Positions 23,653-34,329 of a stretch of DNA of 64,000 bases are shown here, piece by piece. How positions within the stretch are numbered: position 1 is the first letter of the stretch; every line of letters begins with the position of its first letter. Under the pieces are notes generated by a model. It had not been told where the DNA came from and did not search any database. It worked only from the letters and a program-made list of their open reading frames with translations. The position numbers and the translations under genes were made by a program. The stretch lies in NCBI GenBank assembly GCA_029204225.1, contig CM055094.1, positions 24,078,541-24,142,540 of the forward strand, read 5' to 3'. This DNA is from Diphasiastrum complanatum (taxonomy: Eukaryota; Streptophyta; Lycopodiopsida; Lycopodiales; Lycopodiaceae).

Positions 23653-26477
23653 ATGGCGATCGTATTCAAGACACACCCAAAGCCAGTGTTACCAATCTTA
23701 CAACCACTAGCTATTCGCACACGAATTGAAGGTCTTCTTCAATTCAATCCATCAGTTATTCTTACTGATTTTTGTTATGAGCTGATCTGCAACTTGGGCG
23801 AATCAGAGGAAGGACATATTCTCACAACTGTCCACAATCAAGAGATTATAATCACAGAGGGATTTTACTGTCGTGCCTTAGGATTGCCTATGGACGGCAG
23901 TATGCCAGTTACCAAACCAAATTTCATTGTGGAGAGCGGAGTTTTCCAAGAAGGAGCTTATCTTGAGAAACGGGGATACAAACTCTCTTACAGAGACCCC
24001 AATCTCAAGAGCTTCGTTCAATTTACTCTTGCTTCTATCTTTCTACCGGAACAAGAGTACACAATTTCAAATACCAATATGGGATACCTGCTGAGAGCCT
24101 TAAATGGAGAGCAGATTGCCTTTGGACAGACTGCTTTTAAGCAATTTTGTAAATTAATAAAAGTAAATTAGTTCTCTAGACTGGGTCAGCAGATGGGCAT
24201 CTTATGCATGCATGCAGGTGTGCTGACAGTGCAGGAGGATATCAGGATTGCACCAGTATTACCAGGGCTAGCGCCATCAATTGAGACAAAATCCCAAATG
24301 CAGACATCAAAGGCAACCACTGCAGCAGCCACAACATCATCATCAAGTCAAGGGAGCTCTGTGAGGATGTCTTCGCCATCGTCCCAGTATACACCATTGA
24401 CCAACCCAAAAGGAAATAAGGACGTGGAAGAAGAGGCAGAGAACATTGCTGAACAAGAGCAAAATCAGGCTGAAATACCACAAAAACCAGAACCACAAGG
24501 AGCAGAGCAGCTTTCTGAGGACCAGCAGGGCAGTGAAAGCGACGTCGAGGAACCAATCCTCGACACCGAGTTATATCAACAGGTTTTTGGAACACTACTT
24601 CCAGATACTCGGGCAGCTATATAGCACCTTGCCAGCTTGGAAAAGGTATTCAGAAAGCTGGGGTCCAAGTATGAAAGAGTCCGAACAGACCTCATGCAAA
24701 CAGATGCAGAGTTGAGCGAAACTAAGGCTCAGCTGGCCTATAGAAATGAGGAGTTCAAAGCAGCCATTGCAGAGCTGAGCAGGAAAGAGACAAAGCTAGA
24801 AGAAGCAAAAGGAAGGCAGGATGCCACACTTGAAGTGTTGGAAGAGATGCAGGAGCAGTCCAACGCTTTTGAAAATGAGAACATCCTTCTCAAACAACAA
24901 CTTCAGACCCTGCAGGAAGAAAGACAAGCATGAGCCACTCTTCAAAGTAGCAATGCAAAACTGAGCAATGAACTCAGTACTGCTCAGGAGCCAATTGCCC
25001 AACTGCAAAATTTTGTAGAGATGCTAAAGAAAGACAATTAGATATACAAAAAACAGGCTGAAGAGGCAATACTCTGGCGAATTAGCGTCGAAGCCACACT
25101 CAGTGCCTGTGTATCTCATGGCAGGTATCGAATTAATCCAGTAGCATGGAAGGGAATCCAGGAGTGGATGATCCAGACCTTCCAGATGCAATATCTGTAG
25201 CCGCAGATGATTGCCTATGAGAAGCTGGAGAAAGAACTAGAAGAGGCCAGATTCCAATCAGGCCAAATGCAGATCTCTGATGCGGAAGAACCTGGACAAG
25301 GACAAGATCAAGAGACGCAAACAGATGAGCCAGCATCAGCAATGTTAGAAAAGGCCATCCAGATATTAGCTACAGCCAAGTCCAGAAAAATCAAGAAACA
25401 CAGACTGAAATCATGGAGGCTGCAGAGGTACAAGCTGCTGAAGACCAACCTGGGGCGTTAAGCGTCATTCCATACCAAGCCCAAGCGTCACCAAGTGCAG
25501 TAGTTACGAAGAAAAACAAGATTGTCTACTCACTACTAAGGTTAGAATTTCAGACATTTTATCAGGAACTAGCATTTTTTATTCCACCTTTTTGTAGTCC
25601 AGAACTCCAATGGAGGATGGATTACCTTTTTTTACCTAAACTTTTTGGTTACACAAAGGAACAATGGGAAAACCCTTGGACCTTTTCTAACATAAATACT
25701 TTATGGTCTAGACTAATTGTACATCAAAAAGGAATCCTCGCCCTTGCCATTGTTCAGAACAAGGTCAATGTGCAAACTAACTATATTCATGTGATCGCAG
25801 GATCCTTGTATATATACATCTTAGAATACCTAAGGACATTTGAGAATAATATTTTTCCAGCATTGGATGAGTACCTAAATAAGTTACAATCAATTAACAT
25901 TTTTGATGTGAAAGAAGTTGTTACTAACTCTAAATCTGTTTCTTCTCGAGTTAATCACCAATTACTATTCCCTGATCTGTAGGAAATCTACATAGATTGG
26001 GAAGCTAACTACTCTCGTTATTTGGAGGAAGTAAAAACAAATAATATACTTTGCTCCACTAACCCAATAACTAGACCATACTACATTTACAGCCATGTAA
26101 ATGTTGCTTCGCTCATTTCTTATGCCCTCCTATCTGTTCAACAACTGTATATTAAAGCAAAATTTTCCGAATATACATATGCTGCCCTTTCACTAACTGT
26201 CCCTTCTGTCGAGATGTCTGAAATCCTGATTGAGGATAGTTCGTATACACATCTTGTAAATAATACATTAATTGGTAACCCCCTTGCACCAATTGGCAAT
26301 CAAGGAATGGGTGGTTATCCAAATTTATCATTTCAAGAAGACTATAACCAGAAGAATAACTATTTCTTGGCAACAAAAGGGCTGACATTGGAGCAAGAAA
26401 ACGAAGAGAATGAAGCCCAAGCCAAGGCAATTTTCCACAGCAAGCCAGCTAGTCGAAAGCGACAAAGAAGGATGTAA
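23653..26477 (+). pseudogene. Extra post-pol coding region (env position) with ALGLPxDG domain and coiled coil
   Basis: From ATG 23653 one frame runs to about 25365, then shifts by one to a frame ending at 26477, about 940 codons in all. Order: an N-terminal domain of ~170 residues (PSVILTDFCYELICNL, GFYCRALGLPMDGSMPVT); a Ser/Thr then Glu/Gln-rich linker; a coiled coil at about residues 330-600 (SETKAQLAYRNEEFKAAIAE, ENILLKQQLQTLQEE); and a C-terminal domain with SPELQWRMDYLFLPKLFGY and a basic end KRQRRM. Stops lie at 24169, 24622, 24931, 25039, 25198 and 25980, five TAG and one TGA. No hydrophobic fusion or membrane segment is obvious. A homologue lies on the minus strand at 31662-29640. 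The N-terminal motif loosely recalls plant gypsy-type transposase-like ORFs; function is unknown. Confidence 0.8.
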
Positions 26478-26506
26478 ATCAGATTGTTGGCAAGCCGCTG
26501 CACAGT

Positions 26507-26520
26507 TGAGGAAGGGGATA
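26507..26520 (+). other. Polypurine tract of nested gypsy element
   Basis: TTGAGGAAGGGGATA-like purine-rich sequence directly precedes the TGTGTAGACTT start of the right LTR. Confidence 0.75.
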
Positions 26521-27509
26521 TGTGTAGACTTATGATTTCACATTATCCGAGTTATGTCATATATTGTAAAATTTTCAATTTCCATATACGTAAAATGTGC
26601 TATAGTGTCTAAATACATGTAAAGGCCTATTTCGCACTTTTTAAATTCATATTTTAAGTAGAAGTTGCGACGTTCTAAAGAGACGCAATAGAAGTCCAGA
26701 ACCGACATTTAACGGTTCATAAACGACATTGAGGCCGATGATCGTTCCTATAAGGTCGACACTTCGTGCCATTGTACTGACGCATTTCTACGTAGAGCTG
26801 ATATCAATAGAGAGAAGAGCGAGTTCTTATAGCTTGAGCATTCTTTTCCTTCTGCTATCTTTCACAGAATTACTTCTTATCATATGTGCGAACACACTCT
26901 GTATGATCTGTGGATGATTGTGATACTGTTCTGTTTGCGTCACACACATTTCTTATATTATACTGAATTTCAGTTACTCTAACATGGATTTTCAGGCGAC
27001 ACCAGCAAGTAGCAATTCTGACTAATGTGTGCAGGGTATTAGCCGAAGTTGTTAAGCATCATTTCTTAGCATACCTTCTTTCATTTCTGAATGAGGCTCT
27101 GTTTTGCTTGTTTTCTGCGATAAAGACTAATTCTCTGTGTTTGATTAAGAAGAATCCTTAGCTAATGTGATTCTGCTTACTGAATCTAATTGCTAGTTGA
27201 TGTCAGTTCTGACTGTTTCCTTGATGCCTGACGAGCCTGAAAGATAAAGTAATCCTTACATTTACAGACCTTGACCAAAACATTTCATCATTGGTGTTCC
27301 TAGATGCCAATTTACCCAAATATCTTTGGATAACCAGTTATGTCACTATAGTATTCATTGTGAATTTTATACATACCAGTCCGTTTACCATCATATATAC
27401 ATTTACCATGCAAAAGATGAGATTATTCTCTCTCTTGGGGAACGGTCAAACCTTTTATACTACATAATTCATCATTTTTTTGGAAATCTATAATGACTAG
27501 GCCACCACA
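26521..27509 (+). repeat. 3' LTR of nested gypsy element
   Basis: Starts TGTGTAGACTTATG and ends CCACCACA. It pairs with the left LTR at 18604-19622 and is followed by the TTGAT duplication. Confidence 0.93.
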
Positions 27510-27514
27510 TTGAT
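27510..27514. other. Target-site duplication TTGAT (right)
   Basis: Exact match to 18599-18603 across the nested element. Confidence 0.85.
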
Positions 27515-28089
27515 ACACCTATCTATTACAAAACTAGTCACAAGATCTTGATCTAGAAAAGCAATATTGGATCCCACAATCAAGAGCAATCAAAACCATT
27601 GATTAAACATGGAATTCTGACCCCAAACGTGTGTGGTACGGACTCAGTACAGCCTATTATCAAATATTAAGTGGAATCAAGTTTAGATACCAAAGCATTC
27701 ACAACTCAAGACGAATGTGTAGAAAACTCAAGATTCCCAATTTTCTCCAAAAATTCTAACTCCTCACTATGGAATGATGGATTGTATGTACAATAAGCTC
27801 TTCTCCACCTCAAGTTAGGTGAAAATCCATCATGTAATCTGTCAATCTTACCAAACCCTAGAGTTTTGCCAAGTTGGTGGCTAGGTTGGTTATCCACCTC
27901 CATGATTCAAGGAATTTGGCCTATAATTTAGGAATTATGACCAAACAAGCCTAACTAACCCTATGAATGAGATATAAACTACTTTTAACTCACCTCACAT
28001 GTGCCAACAAGGATTCACACGTGTGAGACCCACCTATGTATAATTTGCATGGTTTTAATCAAGCTAGATCTGCCAATTTTTAATCAAGC
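27515..28089. repeat. LTR-like remnant with G-box
   Basis: No ORF. About 27830-27960 resembles 15195-15330, and TTCACACGTGTGA at 28014-28026 is the recurrent LTR palindrome. It is the sequence into which, or beside which, the gypsy element inserted. Confidence 0.45.
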
Positions 28090-28305
28090 TAGATTGCCAA
28101 TTTTTTTACAATTTCTCACAATCTTTATTGGAGACAATCTTGTATCTTGGTTGTCCAAGAAACAAGATACAATCTCATTATCATCATGTGAAGCCAAGTA
28201 CAAGGCCCTTACAACAACCACTAAGGAGATATTATGGATCAAGAGACTACTCATGGAGCTAAAGTACATCAAAGGTACAGTTAGTACCTGCAAGTTCTAT
28301 TATTT
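28090..28305 (+). pseudogene. Ty1/copia RNase H fragment
   Basis: GDNLVSWLSKKQDTISLSSC followed by EAKYKALTTTTKEILWIKRL is the copia RNase H signature usually written SWKSKKQ-TVALSS-EAEY-A-KE--WL--LL. About 60 residues are preserved, and the rest of RT and RNase H is absent. It may be the far end of the copia element that starts at 16110. Confidence 0.85.
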
Positions 28306-28429
28306 TTAGTTGTGGGAGACGCGAGGGGGTGGGGATAATACCTCCCCCTGATTGTGGTAGTCTATGGAGCCGCTTGCGCCTCTCCTCGGAGCTTTAAAGG
28401 GGGGAAAAGGTGTGGGTTGTGGCGGCGCC

Positions 28430-28658
28430 TGTGTGGGTGAGGTTGGTGATGAGAGTCGTATTACTGTCTCAGTCGCGAAAGAGTCTCTAGACAATCACGA
28501 AAGCGAAGCAAATGATTCAATGCGACTCGGATGGTGTTCAAATGTGATCGTTGGACACTGCCAACTGAATCAATCCTACAGTCTTCCAGAATGTAGTCAA
28601 GCATTGTTGATCTATGTTCTTAAATTAATGTAGCATTCAACAAAGTTTCAACCAAGGT
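28430..28658 (+). repeat. Segment repeated in inverted orientation at 33885-34057
   Basis: The plus strand encodes LNQSYSLPECSQALLIYV and the minus strand at 34057-33890 encodes LNHSYSPPECSQALLIYV in the corresponding frame, with nucleotide similarity along about 150 bp. In the minus-strand copy it lies just upstream of the gypsy protease. The role of this sequence is not recognised. Confidence 0.6.
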
Positions 28659-28659
28659 G

Positions 28660-29300
28660 CGGAATTAAATGAATGAGAGAATCAGACACATGAATAACAG
28701 CAAACACATTTGCATTCAAGATCATACATCATAAAGGAAGACATGTGCACGATGGCTACAAAATCATCTATTGATTTTCTTTGATTCTTCAAGCACTGCA
28801 TCCATATCCACATAGTGCGTTGGCTTGAGAGAAATACAATTCTCTCACGAATGGATCTCTCACTTACTAGCGGACTTGTGGATCTCTATGGATCCTGGTC
28901 ACAGAACTTGTCTCACATGCAGGCGGACTTCTTGTCTGTACTTCGTCTTGATTGCTTACTAGCATCAGACTACTTCATACATCTATCTGTATGTTCGTAT
29001 ATCTTATCTATTATATATCATCCAGTAAGTATATAGTCACCCTTTGTAACCTTTTAGATTAATGTAATTAAATCTACAACTAATCAGAGAATTACATGAG
29101 TGGCGGATTAGCCACGACCTAGAGTGTATCTGTTGACATCATGCCATCAGATTAGACATCTGTACTTCTGGGTACTTGTATGATCTTTGTTGGTACTCTT
29201 TGGAGAGTGAGGGCAGAAAAGGTTTTGCAACGTTTTTTGTGTCGCGTCATTGGTTTCGTTTTCGTCGTCTGACTTTCTCGTGTTGGACCGCAAAAGATTC
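28660..29300 (-). repeat. Copia LTR-like segment (copy C, minus strand)
   Basis: Aligns with 56280-57010 over several blocks, including GCAAACACATTTGCATTC, TCTTCAAGCACTGCAT, CTTTACTAGCGGAC-like and ATGCCATCAGATNAGACATC. Both copies lie directly downstream, on the minus strand, of a copia RNase H end, so they are 3' LTRs of one family. The plus-strand start TGCGGAATTAAATG corresponds to a CA terminus on the minus strand. Confidence 0.65.
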
Positions 29301-29315
29301 TCATTCGCAAATTTT

Positions 29316-29597
29316 TCATGTTCGTATCTTCCCGTTAGGTGTTCGCAAAACTTTCGTGATTTGTGTCTCTTGACTTTCGTGTTCGTGAACATCTTCGTCA
29401 AGCAGAGGGCTGAAAGCTAGCAAAGCTTTGTAACTAGAAACGTTTTGTTTCTTCAGCTCCCTCTCAAAGCATGATAGCTTTACGATCCCGAGACTGCTCA
29501 TCTGTCTCTCAAAAAGTCCTTTGTCCAGAGCTTTGGTGAAGATGTCAACAACCAATATTTGCCTGGCCGTCTGGCAAATATAACTTGAACTGAGCAT
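29316..29597 (-). pseudogene. Ty1/copia pol C-terminus (RNase H end, minus strand)
   Basis: The minus strand reads VVDIFTKALDKGLFERQMSS then LGIVKLSCFERELK, the standard end of copia pol (ADIFTKAL----F---LGI). The longer copy D at 57384-57127 shows more of the same domain. Downstream codons up to 29316 are Glu/Lys-rich and resemble copy D. Everything upstream in the element is missing. Confidence 0.82.
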
Positions 29598-29639
29598 GCT
29601 TCCTCCAAAACTTTTGCTTTGAATCGCTATGCTTCAAAA

Positions 29640-31662
29640 ACTTGTACTCCTTTATATGGATGTACTCCAGCGCATACAAAAATGTTGAACCTATGTACAA
29701 CTCCACTAATCCGAATGGCATAACTTTGAACTTTCCCTGGATTATGGCCCAGCATAAACACCCTTTCTATTCTATGTTTAGCTAGTCCCATAACCAGAGA
29801 AAATTTTTATTTGTCCCACTCCGTCTGCCAATCCTCGAATGCCATTCCTACTATGCTTGGTAGCATCAAATAGTGAACATGCCATTGTAATTCGACATTA
29901 ACATGGCAAGGACACCACTTTCAGAATATTTCAAAAAAAACTTGAAAGCGTTCGGCCCATACCTTCGACTGATTTCTCTTCTATTGCTTTCCCTTAGGCT
30001 GTGCTTCTGCGATGTCTTGTTTATGGATATCTGCAACGAGCTTCTGGTCTTCGAGCTGTTGTTTGAGGTTTGCTACCTCCTTCTGTACGTCAGAGATTCG
30101 GATGCAGGATTCTGCATATTACAGGTGATCTGCCACCCCTATACATTTTTGGGTTGCCTGGACCTGCTTTGCCAACTCATCGATCTTCTCTAAGGCCTAC
30201 GAGTACTCCTTGTGTGCATCTGGCCCAGAGCAGGTAGTTGTTTCAGAGGATAGCTCCTTCAGCTCTTAGCAAGTTCCTCTTCGATGAGTGCTTTGTCGTT
30301 CTTGAGTGGATTCAGAAACTCAACTCGAAAATTCTCGAGCATCTGAACTTGAAGAGACTGCAGCTTCGAGGAATCTATCTGAATTAGCCCAGAGCTACTG
30401 CATAGCTGTAAAGCAGTTTCTATCATTATTCTTTTTATGCTCTCATCACAAAGTGTGGTCTGCAGGAAAGCCTTCTCTGCCTTGACCTTATTCAGTTCTA
30501 CTGATAACGAATTAAAATTCTTTTGCAATTCTACAGATTTGGCCTGTAATGCCTTATTGTTATCTTCTAATGACTGGCCTTCCTCGTTCGACTTTTGAAG
30601 CAGTCAACCCAGAGAGCAATTTTGCGCACTTAGCTTCTGGTTATCCACCTCCAAAGATGTGATCTGCTCAAACAGCATCTCTATGTTGTTGGTCATCTTT
30701 GCTGGAATAGCTGCATCATATTGTCCCATAGGCATGGATCTTGCCCACAATATCCTTGGCACCTGTAGAGAGCTGATGGTACCATATGTAAAGGTTTTCT
30801 TTGTTGTCCTCCTCATCTGTGTCAGTAGCTTCCTCCTCAGCCCTTTTGCCTTTATCTTGGACTTGTGTATCGGAAATAGTATTTTCATCATCCGTCGAAA
30901 CAGGGCAATTCGGCTTTGGAGAAGTCCTGACAGTGATAGGGACGACAACCAAAGTTTCATCTGTAGTAGAAGTTTTTGCAGCAACATCCTCTTCTGCTTC
31001 CTTCGAAATTGCAACGACATCAACTTCCATGGCGGTAGAATCTATTGGCTGGTCTTGTGGAACAGGGGCCTGCAACAGGCTCAATAGATCAATCTCTGTG
31101 GTTGCCAGCATCCTACCTGCCAACACACTCTGCTCTGTCTCTGTAAGGATGCCGAAATGGTTGCATAGATATGAGATATGCGCTCCCACTGCAGCAAACT
31201 TATTGTGCTTGATCCAGCGTAGAAATGCTTTGTATGTTATGGTACCAAAGCATATTAGCTGGCTTGCCAGTGCATCTTTTATTACTGATGGTAACATCAA
31301 CATCAGTAATAAACATCAGTAAATCAGTAATAGTCACATCCCGCACCATTGTGATCTTGTACCCCTTGCTTGGTACAAAGCAGTTTGACAAAAAGTAAGT
31401 CGACTCATCTATGGGGTCCTTTGAAGTTACATTGGCTACCCCATCAGTTGGCAATCCAAGGGCTTGAGAAAATACAGCTTCATTGACCGTGAAGTTGTTA
31501 TTCCTTAGTGTAACTTGGAAATCAAAGTCAGCCACCATGTAAATAGAATGAACAAATTCGGTGCTGATCTCTAGCAATATGACAGATGGATCCTTTTTCA
31601 AATTACCCAACCTACATTTGTTCAACAATGATTGGATTGATGCAAGACGGATTGAAACATGA
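29640..31662 (-). pseudogene. Minus-strand homologue of the post-pol coding region
   Basis: Read from 31662 downward: an N-terminal domain IRLASIQSLLNKC, DPSVILLEISTEFVHSIYMV and AVFSQALGLPTDGVANVTSK, matching PSVIL and ALGLPMDG of the plus-strand ORF. Then KGYKITMVRD, an acidic linker, a coiled coil (MLFEQITSLEVDNQKLSAQN, SVELNKVKAEKAFLQTTL, ANLKQQLEDQKLVADIHKQD), and a C-terminal part with VELQWHVHYLMLPSIVGMAF near 29860 corresponding to PELQWRMDYLFLPKLFGY. It carries stops and at least two frameshifts. Domain order is identical to 23653-26477 although the sequences are well diverged, so the ORF is a lineage feature and not a chance capture. Confidence 0.8.
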
Positions 31663-31918
31663 TGTTAGAAATCAATGATAAACTTCATTGTTACACTTCC
31701 TAGTTACTGTGTACCATGTACTTTATTACTAGTTGTAACTAGCTGTAGAATAGTCTAGTAGTCTACTCCTAGGTTCTCCCTCTTTATCAGGGTTCAGGGT
31801 TTATATGTACATTTTACATTCAATATGCATTAGTGTGACATTGTGTGTTCTTCTTCTGTCTCCCTACTTGGTGATTGCCTATGGTAAATGCTTGATGTTG
31901 CATTTCTGATTGTTGACA
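31663..31918 (+). repeat. Short copia-type LTR (256 bp)
   Basis: Begins TGTTAGAAATC, ends TGTTGACA, and is followed at once by a tRNA-Met PBS. A TTATATG TATA-like box at 31801 fits a promoter in a short LTR. It interrupts the minus-strand gypsy relative exactly at the end of the post-pol ORF homology. No second LTR is visible. Confidence 0.7.
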
Positions 31919-31930
31919 TGGTATCAAAGC
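31919..31930 (+). other. Copia primer-binding site
   Basis: TGGTATCAAAGC, one mismatch from the standard copia site, directly after the CA end of the 256-bp LTR. Confidence 0.8.
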
Positions 31931-32405
31931 TACAATAGTCCTGCGTGCCTGATCAGTGGATACAGCTTGTCACAGACTCCGCAACGAAGTGAGAAAGTCC
32001 TTCACAGGAGGTGAAAGCTTGGGGAGACAAAAAATGGCTGGAAGAAATCCTTCTTGATGTATTTTGCAGGTTTTGGAGCTCACAGTTATTAGTGGGGAAT
32101 GAAGACACAGTCCTGGAGGCATCGGAAAGGCCAGGGCAGCATCAGACAAATTGAAAATCTGTTGAGTGGGAAAAGTTTTACAAAAAAAATTTAGTCTTTT
32201 TGAAAAGTGTCATTTGTCAAAGAGTTGTGCCAAGAAATCTCTCATTTGTTTGTTTGGGGTACTACAAATCACACTAGACAGTGTCTAGTACTGCCATTCC
32301 TTTCACATTATTGATATCTATATGTTTGAACGATCACTCGTTTCAAAATCTAAGCAAAGAGGAGGCGACGTAGTCGCGCCGAAGTAGGGAATCTGGAATA
32401 TTCTC
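31931..32405 (+). other. Non-coding internal part of short-LTR element
   Basis: About 475 bp without ORF between the PBS and the point where gypsy RT begins on the minus strand. It may be the leader of a truncated copia element or the inside of a TRIM-like miniature element; the 3' end is missing, so this cannot be decided. Confidence 0.45.
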
Positions 32406-32409
32406 TCTG

Positions 32410-33790
32410 AGGTCGATCTTCCTTCCTTACTCCAACTTGATTGTAACCAGAGAAATCATCACAGAAACTGTAATGTTCTTGTCCAGCAACTTGGTCTAAA
32501 ATAGAATCCATGAAGGGTAATGGATGGTGATTTTTCTTTGTAGCAGCATTCAGCATTCTGAAATCTTGACAAATTCGAATCTTGCCAGTTTTCTTCTTGG
32601 AACTACAACAATAGAGGATGACCATTCACTACTTAAGACGGGATAATAATACCTGTCTTAAGGTGCTTGTTGAGTTCATCTTTTACCATCAACGAGTACT
32701 TTGGATTGAGACAATACTGTCTCTGTCGAACAGGAACAACATCCTCTTTCAAATCAATGCGGTGCTCGCCAAATTCCGGAGGGATTCCTTTCAAATCTTT
32801 GAGCGACCATGCAAATACATTTTGGTACTCTTTCAATAGCTCAGTAAATTCCGCTAATTTTGTCTCTCCAAGGGACTTAGAAACATGCACAAATTTTCCA
32901 GTGCAAGTTCAATTAGCTTTGTAGATTCAAGCAGAATTATACCTTCCGTCATACTGGCTTGGGTATGGCCATGAATTTCACGTATGGCTGACTTCACAAA
33001 TTTATTTTTGTTGTCAACTTGGTCATTATCACCAAATTCTTGCTCAAATTCTTCAAATTCGTCATCTGTACCTTCATCATCTGCATTTGAATTTTCAGAA
33101 TTTTGGTCTGTCGCTTCTGGTGTAATCACATTAGCATCTGCGTTGCAGACCTCAAAGAATTCTTCTTCGTCCTCCGATTAATCATTATTCTCATAGCATT
33201 CAAAATAATTTACTTCGATGTTTGATGCATTAGAGAATTTATTAAGATCATAAGAAGAATATTCTGAAGTGAAACTGGTGTCACGTACAGGAGTTACACC
33301 TTCATATCTATCATGGCTCCAGGTAATAATATGTTCTTCTGGTTTACCATGATTACTTCTCTCTCCAGTTTGGAATCTCAGTTCTCTAGATTTCCAGTGA
33401 ACACTTGCATTAGCATGATAAATCCAAGGCCGTCCAATTAAAACAGAGTAAGATGACAAACCAAGTGGTTTGATGACAATAAAATTCATTGTAAAAGACT
33501 TGGCTTGTATATAAACAGTCACGTCCTTTAATTCACCAACAAGCTTTCTTTGTATAGAATCGACCAACTTGATATTTCAGTGTCTTCAGTTATAATGTTG
33601 ACACTTGAACTTGAGTCAATCGGCACTTTCTCAATTAAACATCTAGCAATTGTGACATCAATTTTCGGTGCTCCAAGGTCTCCTAGATCAATGGATAATA
33701 TGCCAACATCCGGCAAGGAAATTGGTTTCTTCTTCTTAGGAATAGAAAGACTTTTCAACTGCCTTCGATAATAGCTATTGTTAGCCAATA
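32410..33790 (-). pseudogene. Gypsy protease and N-terminal RT (minus-strand relative)
   Basis: Read downward from 33790: NNSYYRRQLKSLSIPKKKKP, then the protease VPIDSSSSVNIITEDT in which the catalytic triplet DSG has become DSS. Then VGELKDVTVYIQAKSFTMNF and VLIGRPWIYHANASVHWKSR, a long Glu/Asp-rich linker (EGTDDEFEEFEQEFGDNDQV), EYQNVFAWSLKDLKGIPPEF, QRQYCLNPKYSLMVKDEL, KKKTGKIRICQDFRMLNAAT and DFSGYNQVGV. RT ends at about 32410, before YxDD. Only one protease domain is present, unlike the plus-strand element. Several frameshifts exist. Confidence 0.88.
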
Positions 33791-33884
33791 ACTATTTAAA
33801 AGTTATATTGGGGCGAAGAGAACCAATATTAGTTACTATATCATAGTCTTTCGTATTCGCTTTTGAGAAACTATGTTGAATGCT

Positions 33885-34057
33885 ACATTAATATTATAAA
33901 CGTAGATCAGCAGTGCTTGGCTACATTCTGGAGGACTATAGGAGTGATTCAGCCGGTAGTGTCCAGTGATCGCATCTGGACTACATCCGAATCGAACGAG
34001 GATCACAGTTGATTCTCCTTCACGAAGTTTCGCGACAACCCATTCAATTCTCATCAT
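33885..34057 (-). repeat. Inverted counterpart of 28430-28658
   Basis: Encodes LNHSYSPPECSQALLIYV on the minus strand and runs on towards the gypsy pre-protease motif after a short gap. See the partner entry. Its source is not recognised. Confidence 0.6.
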
Positions 34058-34329
34058 TCACTACACTACAAATGTCATCCACAACAAGAGGAAGCTCTAG
34101 TATCTTGAATCTCACAATTGGCTAGAAATACTTGAGTACATATTTCCAATGTGCATTTGTGATTGTATGTCCACCTGGCACAAACAAGATGGACGTATGA
34201 CATTCTATCTATATTCTTGTTTTCATTTTCCTACTTAACGAAATTGCTCACAAAAAGTAAAAATGTCAACTACGAAGAATAGGCAAAATCTAGCTTGAGT
34301 ATTTTGCAATTTCATGTACATATGTAAAT

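Larger units (their letters stand above)
18604..27509 (+). mobile_element. Complete nested Ty3/gypsy LTR retrotransposon (8.9 kb, tRNA-Asp primed)
   Basis: Two ~1-kb direct LTRs, a tRNA-Asp-type PBS 5 nt after the left LTR, a purine-rich tract before the right LTR, and a 5-bp TTGAT duplication define the borders. Internal order is degenerate gag, two tandem protease domains, a truncated RT, integrase core and C-terminus, then a long extra coding region before the 3' LTR. tRNA-Asp priming plus a post-pol ORF recalls the Athila group of plant gypsy elements. The exact lineage is inference. RNase H and the catalytic half of RT are deleted, so it is non-autonomous. It is inserted in a copia element. 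Confidence 0.93.

Noticed and set aside
24242-24595. Minus-strand frame within the post-pol ORF
   Set aside because: Antisense shadow of the linker; the plus strand has the conserved order.
30659-31322. Plus-strand frames opposite the minus-strand post-pol ORF
   Set aside because: They are antisense shadows; the minus strand has the homologous domains.
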